A stretch of DNA of 64,000 nucleotides, taken from assembly GCF_004348685.1 (NCBI RefSeq), contig NZ_SMKO01000025.1:1-64000 (forward strand), written 5' to 3'. The notes below the pieces were generated by a model. The model made no database searches, was not told the DNA's origin, and saw only the letters and a list, made by a program, of their open reading frames with translations. How positions within the stretch are numbered: position 1 is the first letter of the stretch; each line of letters begins with the position of its first letter. This DNA is from Nonomuraea deserti. GTDB lineage: Bacteria; Actinomycetota; Actinomycetes; Streptosporangiales; Streptosporangiaceae. Both the position numbers and the translations under genes were made by a program. Positions 48,221-57,335 of this stretch are shown in pieces.

Positions 48221-49960
48221 ATGACCGAACGCATGACAGGTGCGCAGTCCCTGGTGAGGGCGCTGGAGCACATGGACGTCGACACAGTGTTCGGGATCCC
48301 AGGCGGCGCCATTCTGCCGGCCTACGATCCTCTCTACGACTCGACCAAGGTCCGGCACGTCCTCGTACGCCACGAGCAGGGCGCGGGCCACGCCGCCGAG
48401 GGCTACGCGCAGGCGACGGGCCGGGTCGGGGTGTGCATGGCGACCAGCGGCCCCGGCGCCACCAACCTGGTGACCCCGATCGCCGACGCGTACATGGACT
48501 CGGTGCCGATCGTGGCGATCACCGGACAGGTGGCGAGCGGGTCCATCGGCACCGACGCCTTCCAGGAAGCCGACATCTCCGGCATCACCATGCCGATCAC
48601 GAAGCACAACTTCCTGATCACCGATCCCGCGGACATCCCGCGTACGATCATGGAGGCCTTCCACATCGCCTCGACCGGCCGTCCAGGCCCCGTGCTCGTC
48701 GACATCTCGAAGGACGCGCTGCAGGCGGAGACCACGTTCACCTGGCCGCCGACCATGCAGCTGCCCGGCTACCGCCCCGTGACCAGACCCCACTCCAAGC
48801 AGATCCGCGAGGCCGCCAAGCTGATCGCCGAGGCCAGGCGCCCGGTCCTGTACGTCGGCGGCGGCGTGCACAAGGCGGGCGCGTCGGCCGAGCTGCTGGA
48901 GCTGGCCGAGCTGACCAACATCCCGGTCGTCACCACCCTGATGGCCAGGGGCACCTTCCCCGACAGCCACCCCCAGCACATGGGGATGCCGGGCATGCAC
49001 GGCAGCGTCTCGGCCGTCGGCGCGCTGCAGCAGTCCGATCTGATCGTCGGGCTGGGCGTGCGCTTCGACGACCGGGTGACGGGCCAGCTGTCGTCGTTCG
49101 CGCCTCGCGCGAAGATCGTGCACGCCGACATCGACCCGGCGGAGATCTCGAAGAACCGCCACGCCGACGTGCCGATCGTGGGTGACTGCAAGGAGGTCAT
49201 CAGCGACCTCGTCAGCACGATCCAGACGTCGGGCGAGCGCGGCGACTACGCCGACTGGTGGACGGTGCTCAACGGCTACAAAGCGACCTACCCGCTGGGC
49301 TACGACACGTTCGAGGACGGCTCGCTGGCGCCCCAGTACGTGATGGAGCGGCTGAGCGCCATCGCGGGCCCCGACGCCTACTACGTGGCAGGCGTGGGGC
49401 AGCACCAGATGTGGGCCTCGCAGTTCATCGGCTACGAGAAGCCCGGCACGTTCATCAACTCCGGCGGCCTGGGCACCATGGGCTTCGCCGTGCCGGCCGC
49501 GATGGGCGCGAAGATGGGCCGCCCCGACGCCACGGTGTGGGCCATCGACGGCGACGGCTGCTTCCAGATGACCAACCAGGAGCTCGCCACCTGCGCCATC
49601 GAGGGTGTGCCGGTCAAGATCGCCGTCATCAACAACGGTAACCTCGGCATGGTCCGCCAGTGGCAGGCGCTCTTCTACGATGAGCGCTACTCCAACACCG
49701 ACCTGCAGACGACGCGCCGCATCCCGGATTTCGTCAAGCTGGCCGAGGCCTATGGTTGTGTGGGCCTGCGTTGCGAGCGTCCAGAAGACGTCGACGCGAC
49801 GATCGAGAAGGCCATGGAGATCAATGACGTTCCCGTGGTGGTCGACTTCGTCGTCCACCAGGACGCCATGGTCTGGCCCATGGTCGCGGCGGGCACCAGC
49901 AACGACGACATCAAGATCGCCCGTGACATGGCGCCGAAGTGGGAGAACGAGGATGACTAG
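48221..49960 (+). CDS. ilvB: Acetolactate synthase large subunit
   Basis: A 579-residue thiamine-diphosphate enzyme that condenses two pyruvates (or pyruvate with 2-oxobutyrate), the first shared step to valine, leucine and isoleucine. The catalytic glutamate is E52 in [14 protein letters not shown]. The ThDP/Mg motif is [15 protein letters not shown] with [12 protein letters not shown] after it; [10 protein letters not shown] lies in the FAD domain. ATG 48221. The ilvN start overlaps its last codons. Confidence 0.96.
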   Translation: MTERMTGAQSLVRALEHMDVDTVFGIPGGAILPAYDPLYDSTKVRHVLVRHEQGAGHAAEGYAQATGRVGVCMATSGPGATNLVTPIADAYMDSVPIVAITGQVASGSIGTDAFQEADISGITMPITKHNFLITDPADIPRTIMEAFHIASTGRPGPVLVDISKDALQAETTFTWPPTMQLPGYRPVTRPHSKQIREAAKLIAEARRPVLYVGGGVHKAGASAELLELAELTNIPVVTTLMARGTFPDSHPQHMGMPGMHGSVSAVGALQQSDLIVGLGVRFDDRVTGQLSSFAPRAKIVHADIDPAEISKNRHADVPIVGDCKEVISDLVSTIQTSGERGDYADWWTVLNGYKATYPLGYDTFEDGSLAPQYVMERLSAIAGPDAYYVAGVGQHQMWASQFIGYEKPGTFINSGGLGTMGFAVPAAMGAKMGRPDATVWAIDGDGCFQMTNQELATCAIEGVPVKIAVINNGNLGMVRQWQALFYDERYSNTDLQTTRRIPDFVKLAEAYGCVGLRCERPEDVDATIEKAMEINDVPVVVDFVVHQDAMVWPMVAAGTSNDDIKIARDMAPKWENEDD

Positions 49961-50477
49961 ACACACGCTCTCCGTGCTTGTCGAGAACAAGCCGGGCGTG
50001 CTCGCGCGGGTGTCGGCGCTGTTCAGCCGCCGGGGCTTCAACATCGACTCGCTGGCCGTCGGCCCGACCGAGCACGACGACATCTCGCGGATGACGATCG
50101 TGGTCAGTGTCGAGGAGCTGCCTCTCGAGCAGGTCACCAAGCAGCTCAACAAGCTGGTGAACGTGCTCAAGATCGTCGAGCTCGACACGTCGCAGTCCGT
50201 GCAGCGCGAGCTGATGCTGATCAAGGTCAAGGCCGACGCCGACAGCCGCTCCCACGTGCTGGAGCTCGTCCAGCTCTTCCGGGCCCGCTGCATCGACGTG
50301 GCGGCCGACGCCGTGACCATCGAGGTCACCGGCACCACCGACAAGCTCGAGGCGTTCGTGAAGGTCCTCGAGCCGTTCGGCATCAAAGAACTCGTCCAGT
50401 CGGGCATGGTGGCCATCGGCCGCGGCGCCCGTTCCATCACCGACCGGTCCCTCAGGGCACTGGACCGTACCGCCTGA
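49953..50477 (+). CDS. ilvN: Acetolactate synthase small regulatory subunit
   Basis: A 174-residue regulatory subunit giving valine feedback control. The ACT domain begins [31 protein letters not shown], as expected (cited in part: [11 protein letters not shown]). A C-terminal domain (about 80-174) follows. It starts at ATG 49953, overlapping ilvB by 8 bp, so the two subunits are made in step. ilvC follows after 14 bp. Confidence 0.95.
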   Translation: MTRHTLSVLVENKPGVLARVSALFSRRGFNIDSLAVGPTEHDDISRMTIVVSVEELPLEQVTKQLNKLVNVLKIVELDTSQSVQRELMLIKVKADADSRSHVLELVQLFRARCIDVAADAVTIEVTGTTDKLEAFVKVLEPFGIKELVQSGMVAIGRGARSITDRSLRALDRTA

Positions 50478-50491
50478 AAGGTTTTGAGCAA

Positions 50492-51484
50492 GTGACCGAG
50501 ATCTACTACGACGACCAGGCCGACCTGTCGATCATCCAGGGGCGCCACGTGGCCGTGCTGGGGTACGGCAGCCAGGGCCACGCCCACGCGCTCTCCCTGC
50601 GTGACTCCGGCGTCGACGTGCGCGTCGGCCTGCCGGAGGGCTCCAAGAGCCGCGAGAAGGCGGAGAACGACGGCCTTCGCGTCGTCACGCCGTCCGAGGC
50701 GGTCGAAGAGGCCAACCTCACGATGATCCTGGCTCCCGACCACATCCAGCGCCGGCTCTACTCCGACCACGTGGCTCCCAACCTCGTCGAGGGCGACGCG
50801 CTGTTCTTCGGGCACGGCCTGAACATCCGCTACGGCCTCATCGAGGCCCCCGAGGGCGTCGACGTGTGCATGGTCGCGCCCAAGGGTCCTGGCCACCTCG
50901 TGCGCCGCCAGTTCGAGGCGGGCCGCGGCGTGCCGGTCCTCGTGGCCGTGGAGAAGGACGCCTCGGGCAAGGCGCTCGACCTGGCGCTGTCCTACGCGAA
51001 GGGCATCGGCGGAACGCGCGCCGGCGCGCTGCGCACGACGTTCAAGGAGGAGACGGAGACCGACCTGTTCGGCGAGCAGGTCGTGCTGTGCGGCGGCGTG
51101 TCCGAGCTGATCAAGGCGGGCTTCGAGACGCTCATCGAGGCCGGCTACCAGCCCGAGGTCGCCTACTTCGAGTGCCTGCACGAGATGAAGCTGATCGTCG
51201 ACCTCATGTACGAAGGCGGCCTGTCGAAGATGTACTGGTCGGTGTCCGACACCGCCGAGTACGGCGGCTACACCCGCGGCCCGCGCGTCATCGGTGACGA
51301 GGCGCGCCAGGAGATGCGCCGCATCCTCGCCGAGGTCCAGGACGGCACCTTCGCCCGGCAGCTCGTCGAGGAGTTCGACGGCGGCCAGAAGGAGTTCCAC
51401 CGCAAGCGCGAGGAGCTGGCCGAAAACCCGATCGAGAAGACCGGCGCCAAGCTCCGCCCGATGATGAGCTGGCTGAAGGCCTGA
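50492..51484 (+). CDS. ilvC: Ketol-acid reductoisomerase
   Basis: A 330-residue class I enzyme, the second step of branched-chain amino acid synthesis. The cofactor motif is [13 protein letters not shown] at about 24-36; the magnesium/catalytic region is [13 protein letters not shown] and [19 protein letters not shown]. Start GTG 50492 with GAAAGG upstream. It closes the ilvBNC operon; serA and leuB, often next in actinomycetes, are not here. Confidence 0.96.
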   Translation: MTEIYYDDQADLSIIQGRHVAVLGYGSQGHAHALSLRDSGVDVRVGLPEGSKSREKAENDGLRVVTPSEAVEEANLTMILAPDHIQRRLYSDHVAPNLVEGDALFFGHGLNIRYGLIEAPEGVDVCMVAPKGPGHLVRRQFEAGRGVPVLVAVEKDASGKALDLALSYAKGIGGTRAGALRTTFKEETETDLFGEQVVLCGGVSELIKAGFETLIEAGYQPEVAYFECLHEMKLIVDLMYEGGLSKMYWSVSDTAEYGGYTRGPRVIGDEARQEMRRILAEVQDGTFARQLVEEFDGGQKEFHRKREELAENPIEKTGAKLRPMMSWLKA

Positions 51485-51496
51485 GCTCCCGCCGGG

Positions 51497-51528
51497 GCCG
51501 ACGGGCGGGATACGGCCCGCCCGTCGGC
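51497..51528 (+). terminator. Terminator after ilvC
   Basis: A perfect 13-bp stem, GCCGACGGGCGGG at 51497-51509 and its complement at 51516-51528, around a 6-base loop. It lies between convergent ilvC and the reductase gene and may serve both. Confidence 0.85.
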
Positions 51529-51542
51529 TCAGCCGTGAGCGG

Positions 51543-52517
51543 CTAATCGATCTTCACGACCAGTTTCCCGCGTACGCCGCCGGCCTCCAGGGCGCGATGT
51601 GCGTCGGCGATGCGGGAGAGCGGATAGACCGTGTCGACGACGGGCTGGATCGCCCCGCTCTCCACCAGCCGGGTCAGGTCGGCGAACAGCGCGTGGGTGG
51701 GCTTGCCGCTGAAGAAGCGCACCCGCCGCGAGCCGAACACGGCCGACGCGAGCACGTACCCCAGCGACCCCGCCACGTTGCCCAGGTCGAACGCGATCGA
51801 CACCATGCGCCCTCCCGGCGCGAGCAGCCGCCGGTAGGCGCCCATGCCGGTGCCCACCGTGTCCAGCACGACGTCGAACGTGCCGAGGTCGCCCGGCCCG
51901 GTGGTGGCGTAGTCGAAGGCCTCGTCGGCGCCGAGCTCCCGGACGAAACCCAGGTTCCGGCCGCCCGCGAGCGCGGTGACGTGGGCGCCGTACGCGCGTC
52001 CGAGCTGGACGGCGACGTGGCCGACGCCGCCGCCGGCGCCGCGCACCAGCAGCCGCTCGCCCGACGTGAGCCGGGCCTTGTCCCGCAGCGCGGTGATCGC
52101 CGTCGTGCCGACGCCCGGCAGGGCCGCCGCCCGCACGAGGTCCAGCCCGTCCGGGGCGAAGGCCAGGTACCGGGGGCGTACGACCACGAACTCGGCGGCG
52201 GCGCCGAACACCCTCGGCAGCCCGCCCCAGACCCGGTCGCCGACCTTGAGCCCGGACATGGGTGAGCCGAGGGCGGCCACCTCGCCGGCGAAGTCCATCC
52301 CGATGCGCTTCGGGAATCCGCGCCCCACGACGTCCGTCACGAAGCGCACCCGGCCCGCGCGGCCATGGAGTTCGCCTCCGTTGACGCTGGCGGCGTGGAC
52401 CCGTACCAGGACCTCGCCCGGTCCGGGGGCCGGGGCCGGCACCGTGCCCTCGTACAGCACCTCCGGCGGGCCGTACCGGTCGAAGAGGGCCGCACGCATC
52501 TCTGTCGCTGTCCGCAT
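51543..52517 (-). CDS. Medium-chain reductase, NADPH:quinone oxidoreductase type
   Basis: A 324-residue zinc-free reductase. GPPEVLYEG and GMDFAGEVAALG mark the GroES-like half; VRGAGGGVGHVAVQLG is the nucleotide turn at about 160-175; the end is GGVRGKLVVKID. ATG 52517. It is divergent from a TetR gene across about 60 bp, so it is probably that regulator's target. It resembles the enzymes at 685 and 55211 in layout but is clearly a separate paralogue. Substrate unknown. Confidence 0.87.
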   Translation of the reverse strand: MRTATEMRAALFDRYGPPEVLYEGTVPAPAPGPGEVLVRVHAASVNGGELHGRAGRVRFVTDVVGRGFPKRIGMDFAGEVAALGSPMSGLKVGDRVWGGLPRVFGAAAEFVVVRPRYLAFAPDGLDLVRAAALPGVGTTAITALRDKARLTSGERLLVRGAGGGVGHVAVQLGRAYGAHVTALAGGRNLGFVRELGADEAFDYATTGPGDLGTFDVVLDTVGTGMGAYRRLLAPGGRMVSIAFDLGNVAGSLGYVLASAVFGSRRVRFFSGKPTHALFADLTRLVESGAIQPVVDTVYPLSRIADAHRALEAGGVRGKLVVKID

Positions 52518-52576
52518 GGTCGCGAGGCTAGACGGGAAACGGAGAAGCCGATCCGCTTGGGACTAATGTGAGAAAC

Positions 52577-53251
52577 ATGCCTGCTGCTTCCTCTCGGATG
52601 CGGCCTGCCGCGGCGGGCCCGGCCACGGCCGGGCTCCGCGCCGACGCGCTGCACAACCGCAACCGCATCCTCGAAGCCGCCCGCCAGGCGTTCGCCGCCC
52701 GCGGTCTCGACGTGCCGATGGCCGCGATCGCCCGCCGTGCCGGTGTCGGCGTCGCCACCCTCTACCGGCGCTTCCCCACGCGCGAGTCGCTGATCGTGGA
52801 GGTGTTCGCCGACGAGCTGAGCGTGTGCGCCTCGGCCATCGACGACGCGCTGGCCGACCCCGACCCCTGGCGGGGATTCCGCACGCTCATCGAGAAGGTG
52901 GCCACCATGCAGGTGGTCGAGCGCGGCTTCAGCGTGGCGCTCCTGACGTGGTTCTCCGCCGTGGAAGGCGCCGAGGACGTGCGCGTGCGCGCCGAACAGG
53001 GCTTCGCCGAGCTGGTACGCAGGGCCAAGGCGGCCGGGCGGCTGCGTGCCGACTTCGACCGGTCGGATCTGACGCTGCTGCTCATGGCGAACGGCGGCCT
53101 GGCCACCGGCCCCCCTGAGGCCAGGCTGGCCGCGTCCCGGCGGCATGTCGCGTACCTGCTGCAGGTCTTCAGCGCCGGCCCCGCCGGCCGCGCCGAATCG
53201 GCCGACCCGCTGCCACCACCCGCCCCGCTCGGCCTCTACCCGGCGTGCTGA
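52577..53251 (+). CDS. TetR family transcriptional regulator
   Basis: A 224-residue regulator. The helix-turn-helix spans about residues 25-75 (ILEAARQAFAARGLDVPMAAIARRAG, quoted here only as the segment from ILEAARQAF to GVGVATLYRRF). The C-terminal half is a ligand-binding domain of the class that accompanies reductases. ATG 52577 is chosen; GTG 52568 is also in frame. Divergent from the reductase at 52517, its probable target. Confidence 0.85.
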   Translation: MPAASSRMRPAAAGPATAGLRADALHNRNRILEAARQAFAARGLDVPMAAIARRAGVGVATLYRRFPTRESLIVEVFADELSVCASAIDDALADPDPWRGFRTLIEKVATMQVVERGFSVALLTWFSAVEGAEDVRVRAEQGFAELVRRAKAAGRLRADFDRSDLTLLLMANGGLATGPPEARLAASRRHVAYLLQVFSAGPAGRAESADPLPPPAPLGLYPAC

Positions 53252-53294
53252 CCGCCGCGCGACTGGTATCCGGCTCCGCCGACCACCGCCGGGC

Positions 53295-54158
53295 TCAGCG
53301 GAGCCGGCGTTCGTCCGCCCATTCCGCGATGGTCTTCGCGATCAGGGCGGGTTGGTCCTCGGGGGTGTGGTGGCCGGCGACGGCGTCATGGTGCCTGAGC
53401 TCTAGGCCGGCGATGGTGTCCGCACACCAGCCGATGAGCTCGGGGCCCAGCATCGTGCCCGGCCCCGGCTCGAACGTGAGCATCAGCTTGGGTACGTCCA
53501 CGCTGGCCGCCAGCCACGCGCCGTACGCTTCCGCTCTGGCCACGACGTCGGCCGGCTCCCCGCCCAGCGGCATGGACCGCGCCCAGCGCAGCAGCGGCAG
53601 GCGGCTCTCCCTGGTCGGGTACGGCCGGGTGTAGGCCGCGATGTCGTCCTCGCCGAGCGGTGTGGCGACGGTCGCGGGCATCGTCCGTTCGAGATAGCGG
53701 GCGTCGTCGAGGATCAGCGACTCGCCCACCCCCTCAGTCTTGATGGCCTGGAAGATGGGCCGGCCGCCCTCGGGGAACTCCTCCCAGGACATCGGCTTGA
53801 CGATCGCTTCGGTGAACGCGACGCCGCGCACCCGGCCTGGGTGGCGGGCGGCCCAGTCGAAGGCCAGAGCGCCTCCCCAGTCGTGCCCGACCAGCACCAC
53901 CTGGTCCAGGCCGAGCCCGTCGAACCAGGCGTCGAGATAGCGTGCGTGGTCGGCGAACGTGTAGTCGGTGGGCGGTTTGCCCGACCGTCCCATGCCGATC
54001 AGGTCGGGGGCAAGCCGGCGGCCCGGACCGCCGAGGGCGGGCAGGACGTGCCGCCACAGATGTGAGGAGGTCGGGTTGCCGTGCAGGAAGACCATCGGCG
54101 CGCCGGTGCCGACCTCCTGGTGGTACATCGTGGAATCGAGGACGTGTTGGACGGGCAT
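53295..54158 (-). CDS. Haloalkane dehalogenase-like alpha/beta hydrolase
   Basis: A 287-residue alpha/beta hydrolase with all features of the haloalkane dehalogenases: HGNPTSSHLWR with the halide-binding Asn (N28), nucleophile D93 in GHDWGG with its adjacent Trp, the acid E117 in FTEAIVKPMSWEEFPE, and H263 in GHHTPEDQPALI. It would cleave carbon-halogen bonds by water, or act on a related ester. ATG 54158. The NmrA-like gene lies 62 bp upstream on the same strand and may be co-transcribed. Confidence 0.85.
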   Translation of the reverse strand: MPVQHVLDSTMYHQEVGTGAPMVFLHGNPTSSHLWRHVLPALGGPGRRLAPDLIGMGRSGKPPTDYTFADHARYLDAWFDGLGLDQVVLVGHDWGGALAFDWAARHPGRVRGVAFTEAIVKPMSWEEFPEGGRPIFQAIKTEGVGESLILDDARYLERTMPATVATPLGEDDIAAYTRPYPTRESRLPLLRWARSMPLGGEPADVVARAEAYGAWLAASVDVPKLMLTFEPGPGTMLGPELIGWCADTIAGLELRHHDAVAGHHTPEDQPALIAKTIAEWADERRLR

Positions 54159-54220
54159 GAAGGGCCCCTTCTGGGAGTGCGGAGGTTGATGAAAGGCCTC
54201 GACGGAGCGGGGCTGCGTCG

Positions 54221-55066
54221 TCAGCGGAAGGCCGCGACGTTGAGTCCGGCCCAGTCGGCGAACGTGCGTGGCGCGCGGCCGAGGATCAGCTCGACGTCCG
54301 GGCTCACCTTCAGCTCGGCCGCCGTCGGCTCGCCCAGGACGGCGAGTGTTCCGTCGACGACCGGTTCTGGCATGAAGCGCAACATCCGGGCCCTGGCCTC
54401 CTCGCGCGTCTGCTCGACGAACCGCACCGGCTCTCCCAGCGCCTCACCGATCGCTGCCGCCCGCTCTCTCGGGGTGAGGGGCACGCCCCCGGTCAACTCG
54501 TACGTGCGGCCCGCGTGGTCGTTCCCGTCTTCATAATCGTTTTCGCGCAGCACCGTGGCCGCGACCTCGGCGATGTCGGCGGGGTCGATGCTCGGCAGCC
54601 CGACGTCGGGGAACGGCGCGGCCACCGTGCGTTCGGCGTGGATCCCCTCGGCCCAGGCCAGCGCATTGGTGTGGAAGCCGCCTGGCCGCAGGGTCGTCCA
54701 CTCCAGGCCTGAGCCGCGTGCGGCCTCCTCGAACCGCGCGGGGTGGTGGTAGCTCTCCGGTCTGGTCCCCGCGCCCTGGGAGGAGAGCAGGACCACCCGG
54801 CGGACACCGGAGTCGGCGGCCCGGCTCAGCACGCCCTCCGGATCGTCCCCGGCGACCAGGAGGAACAGCGCCCGGGCGCTCTCCAGGGCGGGCCGCAGGC
54901 TGGCGGGGTCTCCCAGGTCGGCCCGGACGTGCCGCGCGCCCGCAGGCACCGTCGCCGACCCGCGGGACACCGCGGTCACCTGCTCGCCTCCGGCGGTGAG
55001 CAGTTCGACCAGCGCGCGGCCGACGTTACCGGTGGCACCCGTCACCACGATCACGATGTCCTCCAT
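54221..55066 (-). CDS. NmrA-like NAD(P)-binding protein (atypical SDR)
   Basis: A 281-residue Rossmann protein. VTGATGNVGRALVELL at residues 8-23 is the NAD(P) motif; the second strand ends in VSRG and RPGGFHTNAL replaces the active-site Tyr/Lys of classical SDRs. Such proteins act as redox sensors or quinone reductases. ATG 55066, six bases from an imperfect inverted repeat in the promoter shared with the divergent reductase at 55211. Confidence 0.85.
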   Translation of the reverse strand: MEDIVIVVTGATGNVGRALVELLTAGGEQVTAVSRGSATVPAGARHVRADLGDPASLRPALESARALFLLVAGDDPEGVLSRAADSGVRRVVLLSSQGAGTRPESYHHPARFEEAARGSGLEWTTLRPGGFHTNALAWAEGIHAERTVAAPFPDVGLPSIDPADIAEVAATVLRENDYEDGNDHAGRTYELTGGVPLTPRERAAAIGEALGEPVRFVEQTREEARARMLRFMPEPVVDGTLAVLGEPTAAELKVSPDVELILGRAPRTFADWAGLNVAAFR

Positions 55067-55071
55067 TTATA

Positions 55072-55091
55072 AGTTAGTTGGCTGACTGACT
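55072..55091. promoter_or_regulatory. Candidate operator between divergent oxidoreductases
   Basis: AGTTAGT (55072-55078) and ACTGACT (55085-55091) form an inverted repeat with one mismatch and a 6-base spacer. It lies just upstream of the NmrA-like start. The AT-rich stretch at 55168-55190 probably holds the promoter of the 55211 gene. No regulator gene adjoins, so the cognate protein is unknown. Confidence 0.45.
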
Positions 55092-55210
55092 CCGACGGTA
55101 GTGCATCGTGGCAACGGGTGTCCACAAGTTGCACATTGGCGGCAGGCTCAGCGGATGCTAGGGTTTTCATATGTAATAATTCTCTTACACGTGAAATCAA
55201 AGGAAGACCT

Positions 55211-56176
55211 ATGAAGGCCATCCGCTATCGCGCCTACGGCTCGCCCGACGTGCTCGAGCTGCAGGAGGTCGGCAGGCCGGAGGCCGGCGACGACGGGGTG
55301 CTCATCCGCGTGCGCGCGGCCTCGGTCAACCCCGGCGACTGGCACCTCATGCGAGGCTCGCCGTACATCTTCCGCGCCATGGCCGGGCTGACCCGGCCCA
55401 AGGCGCACGTGCTCGGCTTCGACCTGGCGGGGCAGGTTGAAGCGGTGGGCAAGAACGTCACCCGGTTCCAGCCCGGCGACGAGGTGTACGGCGTGTGCCA
55501 GGGGGCGTTCGCCGAATACGTCACCGTGCCCGAGGGCGGGCTGGTGGCGCGGAGGCCGGCCGGGCTGACGTACGAGGAGGCGGCGGCGGTGCCGACGGCG
55601 GCCCTGACCGCCCTGCAGGCCATCCGCGACAAAGCGCAGGTCGGCGGGCGCAGGGTGCTGGTGAACGGCGCCTCCGGCGGGGTGGGGACGTTCGCGGTGC
55701 AGCTCGCCAAGGTTTTCGGGGCCGAGGTGACGGCAGTGTGCAGCGGGCGCAACGTGGATCTGGTCAGGTCGATCGGCGCCGACCACGTCATCGACTACAC
55801 CAAGGAGGATTTCACGCTGAGCGCGAGGAAATACGACCTCATTCTCGACAATATTGCGAATCGTTCGTTATCTGCCTGCAGGCGCGTTCTCGCCCCACGT
55901 GGCACTTTCGTGCACAACAGCGGTTCGGGCGGTCCCTGGATCGGGGTCATGGGTCGCATAATCCGGCTGCTCGTGCTGTCCCTGTGCGTACGCCAGCGGC
56001 TGGTCTCACTCCTGATGAAGGAGAACGGCGACGACCTGGTCACCCTGTGCCGATTGCTCGAATCGCACGAAATCGCCCCCGTCATCGACCGGACCTACCC
56101 GTTGGCCGAGGTCCCCGAGGCCGTCGGCTACGTCGAACAGGGGCACGCCAGAGGGAAAGTCGTCATCACGATCTGA
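55211..56176 (+). CDS. NAD(P)-dependent medium-chain reductase
   Basis: A 321-residue zinc-free reductase: YGSPDVLELQEVG, GFDLAGQVEAVGKNV and the cofactor turn VNGASGGVGTFAVQLAKVFG at about 150-170. It starts at ATG 55211 with AAAGGAAG upstream. A stretch near 55840-55880 is lower in GC and includes a rare TTA codon at 55868, unlike its neighbours, which may mean recent arrival. Divergent from the NmrA-like gene. Substrate unknown. Confidence 0.88.
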   Translation: MKAIRYRAYGSPDVLELQEVGRPEAGDDGVLIRVRAASVNPGDWHLMRGSPYIFRAMAGLTRPKAHVLGFDLAGQVEAVGKNVTRFQPGDEVYGVCQGAFAEYVTVPEGGLVARRPAGLTYEEAAAVPTAALTALQAIRDKAQVGGRRVLVNGASGGVGTFAVQLAKVFGAEVTAVCSGRNVDLVRSIGADHVIDYTKEDFTLSARKYDLILDNIANRSLSACRRVLAPRGTFVHNSGSGGPWIGVMGRIIRLLVLSLCVRQRLVSLLMKENGDDLVTLCRLLESHEIAPVIDRTYPLAEVPEAVGYVEQGHARGKVVITI

Positions 56177-56529
56177 CGCTCGGATGCCCCCGGCCCCCGA
56201 ACGCTGAACATCGCCGCAGGACGCGGCGCCGCGCCATCGCCCGGCTCTCCCGACGGGCTTTCTCGACGCCGTGACTTTCCATTCGTTCCGCGTTTCCTGA
56301 CGACCCTGGCCGTCGCCGGGGCCGGCCTTTTCCGGGCGACGGGAAATGCGACTCCCAAGGCGGGCGCCTTTCCCCTGTGCGTGACCCCGAGCCGCGCCGG
56401 AAAGGGCAAATCACCCGGATCCCGTGGGTGAGACCGCGGCGTCCGGGGCTCGGATGCACGACGGCGCCGGCATGGTCATGCGCCCGAGCATCTCCTTCGT
56501 CCGGTTGCGCACCCGGCTCGGGCGGTTGT
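56177..56529. other. Intergenic region before map
   Basis: About 350 bp with no supported gene; several frames are open but none looks coding and none resembles a known protein. The regulatory signals lie at its right edge. Confidence 0.5.
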
Positions 56530-56553
56530 GATAATAATACCGGTATAGTTATC
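56530..56553. promoter_or_regulatory. Palindromic operator/promoter region of the methionine aminopeptidase gene
   Basis: An AT-rich island in GC-rich DNA. The core ATACCGGTAT (56537-56546) is a perfect palindrome. Outside a 2-base mismatch on each side, GATAA (56530-56534) pairs with TTATC (56549-56553). It lies 15 bp before the GTG and just before AAGGAGG (56557-56563), so bound protein could block transcription. Confidence 0.6.
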
Positions 56554-56567
56554 GATAAGGAGGCGTT

Positions 56568-57335
56568 GTGATCGAGCTCAAGTCAGCGGGAGAGATAGCC
56601 GCGATGCGGGAGGCGGGCAAGGTCGTCGCCGGCGTCCAGGCGGCGGTGCGGGAGCGGGCCGGCATCGGGGTGACGCTGAAGCAGCTCGACGAGGTGGCGA
56701 GGACCGTCATCGAGGAGGCCGGCGCGGGGGCGTCGTTCCTCGGCTATCACCCGTCGTTCGGCGCGACGCCGTATCCCGGCGTGATCTGCACCTCGGTCAA
56801 CGGGGTGATGCTGCACGGCCTCCCGACGGCGTACAAACTGCGCGACGGCGACCTGATCAGCGTCGACTGCGGCGCGTACATCGACGGCTGGCACGCCGAC
56901 GGCACCGTCAGCTTCACCGTCGGCCACGCCCGCGAGGAGGACCTCAAACTGATCAAGGTCGCCGAGGAGACGCTGGCCGCGGGCATCGAGGCGGCCCTGC
57001 CCGGCGGCAGGATGGGCGACATCGGGCACGCCATGTCCACGGTCGGGCGCGGGGCCGGCTACGGCATGCAGAACGACTTCGGCGGCCACGGCATCGGGCG
57101 GGCCATGCACGAGTCGCCGTTCGTGCCCAACGAGGCGCGCAGGGGCCGCGGCCTGCGGCTGCGGCCCGGCCTGGTCATCGCGATCGAGCCGAGCCTGATG
57201 GCCGGCGGCGGCGACGACTATTACCTGGCCGACGACGGGTGGTCGTTGTGCTCGGGCGACGGCAGCAGGAGCGTGCACGTCGAGCACACGGTCGCCATCA
57301 CCAGTGACGGCCCGGTCGTCCTCACCGTGCCGTAG
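56568..57335 (+). CDS. map: Type I methionine aminopeptidase
   Basis: A 255-residue metalloprotease that removes the initiator methionine. Ligands are D100 (SVDCGAY), D111 (HADGTVSF), the His in GGHGIG, and glutamates in AIEPSLM and VEHTVAI; the conserved LHGLP lies at 82-86. Start GTG 56568, AAGGAGG five bases upstream. It is isolated from ribosomal-protein genes, unlike the housekeeping copy, and has its own operator, so it is likely an accessory paralogue. Its end overlaps the convergent acyltransferase by 14 bp. Confidence 0.92.
   Translation: MIELKSAGEIAAMREAGKVVAGVQAAVRERAGIGVTLKQLDEVARTVIEEAGAGASFLGYHPSFGATPYPGVICTSVNGVMLHGLPTAYKLRDGDLISVDCGAYIDGWHADGTVSFTVGHAREEDLKLIKVAEETLAAGIEAALPGGRMGDIGHAMSTVGRGAGYGMQNDFGGHGIGRAMHESPFVPNEARRGRGLRLRPGLVIAIEPSLMAGGGDDYYLADDGWSLCSGDGSRSVHVEHTVAITSDGPVVLTVP

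Noticed and set aside
48182..51400. A 1072-codon minus-strand frame
   Set aside because: It is the antisense of ilvBNC, with low-complexity Arg/Ala/Val/His/Asp composition typical of shadows.
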